A DNA stretch of 64,000 nt, from contig NZ_JARXVF010000009.1 of NCBI RefSeq assembly GCF_029892515.1, forward strand, positions 1-64,000. The letters run 5' to 3'. How positions within the stretch are numbered: position 1 is the stretch's first letter; every line of letters begins with the position of its first letter. Below are positions 61,780 through 64,000 of this stretch, piece by piece. This stretch comes from Pseudaminobacter soli (ex Li et al. 2025) (GTDB lineage: Bacteria > Pseudomonadota > Alphaproteobacteria > Rhizobiales > Rhizobiaceae). The position numbers and the translations under genes are program-made. A model generated the notes under the pieces. It was given only the letters and a program-made list of their open reading frames with translations, did not search any database and was not told where the DNA came from.

Positions 61780-62030
61780 GTTTGGGGATCAAGGTTCACC
61801 TGGCATGTCGACGAGCTTGTCGTGCGCATCAATGATCAGAGAAGCTGGCAATGGCGCGCCGTTGACCAGGACGGCTATGTGCTCGATGAGATCGTCCAGA
61901 GGCCCGAAACAGTAAAGCAGCCAGACGCTTGCTGACTGCTGACGCGGCTTCTGAAGGAACAAGGCATGGCGCCAAAGCGCATGATTACCGACAAGCTTCG
62001 TTCATATGATGCGGCACGACGTTAGGTCAT
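61780..62030 (+). pseudogene. IS6-family transposase remnant
   Basis: The plus strand encodes TWHVDELVVRINDQRSWQWR and AVDQDGYVLDEIVQ, then (after a stop) LLKEQGMAPKRMITDKLRSY and DAARR. These are the DDE region of IS6-type transposases, with the first two catalytic Asp (WHVDE, ITDKL). Frameshifts and stops make it inactive, and no terminal repeats were found. Confidence 0.75.
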
Positions 62031-62119
62031 GCCGGCTTTCCGCGCTTGCCGATCGTTGAGGCAGGAAATTGCGCCTCTCGCGCACGACAACGAGCAGATG
62101 ATTGCATAAGTTGTCTGCC

Positions 62120-63577
62120 ATGTGGACCCTGCTCGCAACGTACTGGCCTCATATCCTCGCCATTGTCTCCGTGCTGGTCGCGGCGGTCGCTGCTGCCCAT
62201 GCGGCGATGACGAAAGACGAAGTGCGTTCGGCCATCGGCTGGGTCGGCATCATCCTCCTGTCGCCGATCGTGGGCGCATTAGTCTATGCGATTGCTGGAA
62301 TAAACCGGATAAGGCGCGGCTCGATCACAGCTGGAAGATCGGCAGCGGGATATGAGATGCTGACACATCAGAGCTTCGATGCCACCCATGACATCGTTGC
62401 ACAGCGCTTCGACAGACGATTTGCTGCTCTCAAGTCGGTGGGCGACAGGATAACTCATCATACGCTGACGACGGCAAATAGCATCGACATACTGAAGACA
62501 GGTGATGAGTCATATGCTGCGATGATCGAGGCGATTGCGGGTGCGCGCCGCAGCGTGATCCTGGAAACCTATATCTTCGATCGTGATCCGATTGGAATGC
62601 GGCTTGCCGACACCCTTATCGGGGCCGTGAAAAACGGGGTGAGCGTGCGGGTGCTGATCGATGCGGTCGGAGCACGCTATTCGGTTCCTAGCATCGTTGG
62701 TTACCTCCGCGAGGGAGGCGTCTCGACCGAAGTGTTTAACGGCAGCATCATCATGGGACTGCGACTGCCCTATGCCAATCTGAGAACCCACAGGAAGATC
62801 CTTGTGGTGGATGGCGCCATTGCCTTTGTCGGGGGAATGAATATCCGCCAGGAGTTTACCACGGAATTCGCGGGTTCCCACAGCGCACGTGACACGCACT
62901 TTCGCGTGAAAGGGCCGGTCGTAGCCGACATCTTTGCGGTCGCCGCTGAGGATTGGTATTTCTCAGCCGGCGAGAGGCTGCGCGACGAAGCCTGGCAACT
63001 CGAGCCGCAGACCGGTGACCCGGACAGACCGGTGTTTGCGCGAGTTATTCCTTCTGGGCCCGATGCCAGCCTGGAGACGAACCACAAGATGCTTATGGGC
63101 GCATTCTCCGTGGCCCAGCACTCTATTCGCATCATGTCTCCCTATTTCCTGCCCGATCGTGAATTAGTCAGTGCCCTGACGACAGCAGCCCTGCGTGGGG
63201 TAAAGATCGATATTGTGGTTCCGTCCGCGAACAACCTCGTCCTCGTCGACCGTGCCATGACGGCTCAATTCGACCAGGTCCTCAGAAGTTACTGTCGGGT
63301 CTGGCGTGCAAATGGTTCTTTCGACCATTCCAAATTGCTTTCGGTGGATTCCAACTGGGCATTCGTCGGTTCTTCAAATCTCGATCCCCGATCGCTGAGG
63401 CTGAACTTCGAAATCGACCTTGAAGTGCTGGACGCCGGTTTTGCGAGCAAGATCGACGCCCATATTGACACCGTCATCGGCTCGGCGACGCAAGTGACGC
63501 TTGCAAGACTGCGCGCCCGCCCTTTGCTGGTGCGTTTGATCGAGCGAATTCTGTGGCTCGGATCGCCCTACCTTTGA
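62120..63577 (+). CDS. Cardiolipin synthase / phospholipase D family protein
   Basis: A 485-residue membrane enzyme: two N-terminal spans (YWPHILAIVSVLVAAVAAAH; IGWVGIILLSPIVGALVYAI) and two HKD motifs, HRKILVVDGAIAFVGGMN and HSKLLSVDSNWAFVGSSNLD. Cardiolipin synthase joins two phosphatidylglycerol molecules at the inner membrane. ATG 62120 is preferred over the upstream TTG at 62102 because the family starts here. It is followed by the EEP-type gene. Confidence 0.92.
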   Translation: MWTLLATYWPHILAIVSVLVAAVAAAHAAMTKDEVRSAIGWVGIILLSPIVGALVYAIAGINRIRRGSITAGRSAAGYEMLTHQSFDATHDIVAQRFDRRFAALKSVGDRITHHTLTTANSIDILKTGDESYAAMIEAIAGARRSVILETYIFDRDPIGMRLADTLIGAVKNGVSVRVLIDAVGARYSVPSIVGYLREGGVSTEVFNGSIIMGLRLPYANLRTHRKILVVDGAIAFVGGMNIRQEFTTEFAGSHSARDTHFRVKGPVVADIFAVAAEDWYFSAGERLRDEAWQLEPQTGDPDRPVFARVIPSGPDASLETNHKMLMGAFSVAQHSIRIMSPYFLPDRELVSALTTAALRGVKIDIVVPSANNLVLVDRAMTAQFDQVLRSYCRVWRANGSFDHSKLLSVDSNWAFVGSSNLDPRSLRLNFEIDLEVLDAGFASKIDAHIDTVIGSATQVTLARLRARPLLVRLIERILWLGSPYL

Positions 63578-63695
63578 CAGAACAGCCTGTGGATGCCGAG
63601 AAGATTTGTATAGGGCATCGTGCCCATCTACATAAGCCGAAGGTATCCAACGGATGCAAGGGAGCTAACCTCGCGGCCCCCAAGGAGAAGAGGAT

Positions 63696-64000
63696 ATGTA
63701 TAGGTGGGGCGGTAGCGGTCTTCGCGAAAGCATACTTCGGCAGATCCGGAAGCGTAGGGACTATGCGGGACGGGCGATGGAGCGCAGCGAGATACCCGGA
63801 GTGCTCGTAGCCTCGTACAACGTTCACAAATGCGTCGGCACCGATGGAAAGTTCGACCCAGAGCGCACAGGCCGGGTCATTCGCGAGATTGGCGCGGACG
63901 TCATTGCGTTGCAGGAAGCCGACAGGCGTTTTGGAAACCGTGAAGGTCTGCTCGACCTCGTCCATCTCGAACGGGAAGCAGGCCTCGCACTGGTGCCTGT
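63696..64000 (+). CDS. Endonuclease/exonuclease/phosphatase family protein (5' part only)
   Basis: ATG 63696 opens MYRWGGSGLRESILRQIRKR and continues PGVLVASYNVHKCVGTDGKF, RTGRVIREIGADVIALQEAD and RRFGNREGLLDLVHLEREAG to the window edge. SYNVHKCVG and LQEAD are hallmarks of the EEP fold (metal-binding Asn and Glu). AAGGAGAAGAGG precedes the start. It follows cardiolipin synthase, with which EEP genes are often paired in rhizobia. Confidence 0.85.
   Translation, partial: MYRWGGSGLRESILRQIRKRRDYAGRAMERSEIPGVLVASYNVHKCVGTDGKFDPERTGRVIREIGADVIALQEADRRFGNREGLLDLVHLEREAGLALVP

Noticed and set aside
1-64000. tRNA, rRNA and phage attachment sites
   Set aside because: None was recognised on reading both strands. 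A tRNA search program would be needed to exclude a tRNA with certainty.

Overview
The window is GC-rich DNA from an alphaproteobacterium, most likely a Mesorhizobium-type member of the Rhizobiales. This rests on family content read by eye (DUF982, an F1-ATPase zeta-subunit homologue, sunset-domain protein, DUF6958, several peptide-type ABC importer genes, efeOB) and on gene style; no database was searched. I see no rRNA, tRNA or CRISPR array.

Layout. 1-1770: 5' part of a Gly/Trp/Arg repeat secreted-protein gene (cut by the window edge) and its duplicated upstream flank, then a small VOC protein (1771-2226). 2882-11574: a tight operon for import and hydrolysis of a peptide- or amide-like compound (binding protein, two permeases, fused double ATPase, amidase, RpiR regulator, beta-lactamase-fold hydrolase). 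11.7-18.2 kb: an accessory patch with a MarC protein, the second Gly/Trp repeat gene, several wrecked genes (LacI, SulP, alpha/beta hydrolase), tiny membrane proteins, DUF982 and a shortened zeta subunit. 18.3-25.3 kb: MarC protein, formylglycine-generating enzyme plus sulfatase, DUF4239, LssY_C and AI-2E-type membrane proteins. 26-30.7 kb: LysR regulator divergent from amidase, half thioesterase and MFS transporter; GyrI-like protein. 30.9-39.1 kb: patatin-like protein, an aromatic-acid-type efflux set (FUSC, DUF1656, HlyD), a CDF metal transporter and a Crp/Fnr regulator. 40.4-45.5 kb: a decayed second copy of the FGE/DUF4239 block, a TadG-like protein, and a TetR regulator with a clear operator in front of GFA and DUF6958 genes. 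46-52 kb: a six-gene overlapping minus-strand operon (DUF4129, DUF4350, MoxR, DUF58, SpoIIM, RDD). 53-57.3 kb: two PLP enzymes and a Tat-exported binding protein behind the frameshifted tail of a third PLP enzyme. 57.4-64 kb: Y-polymerase fragment, efeO-efeB with efeU reduced to a stub, IS remnants, cardiolipin synthase and the start of an endonuclease/exonuclease/phosphatase gene.

The region has been rearranged heavily: two segmental duplications, a scrambled SulP gene, a 172-bp tandem repeat that shifts the end of an HlyD gene, at least three insertion-sequence remnants, and about ten gene fragments sit between intact operons. The most biologically interesting intact units are the 2.9-11.6 kb amide/peptide operon with its palindromic operator, the FGE-sulfatase pair whose sulfatase has a Cys-Thr-Ser-Gly-Arg maturation motif, and the zeta-subunit paralogue lacking the usual N-terminal region.
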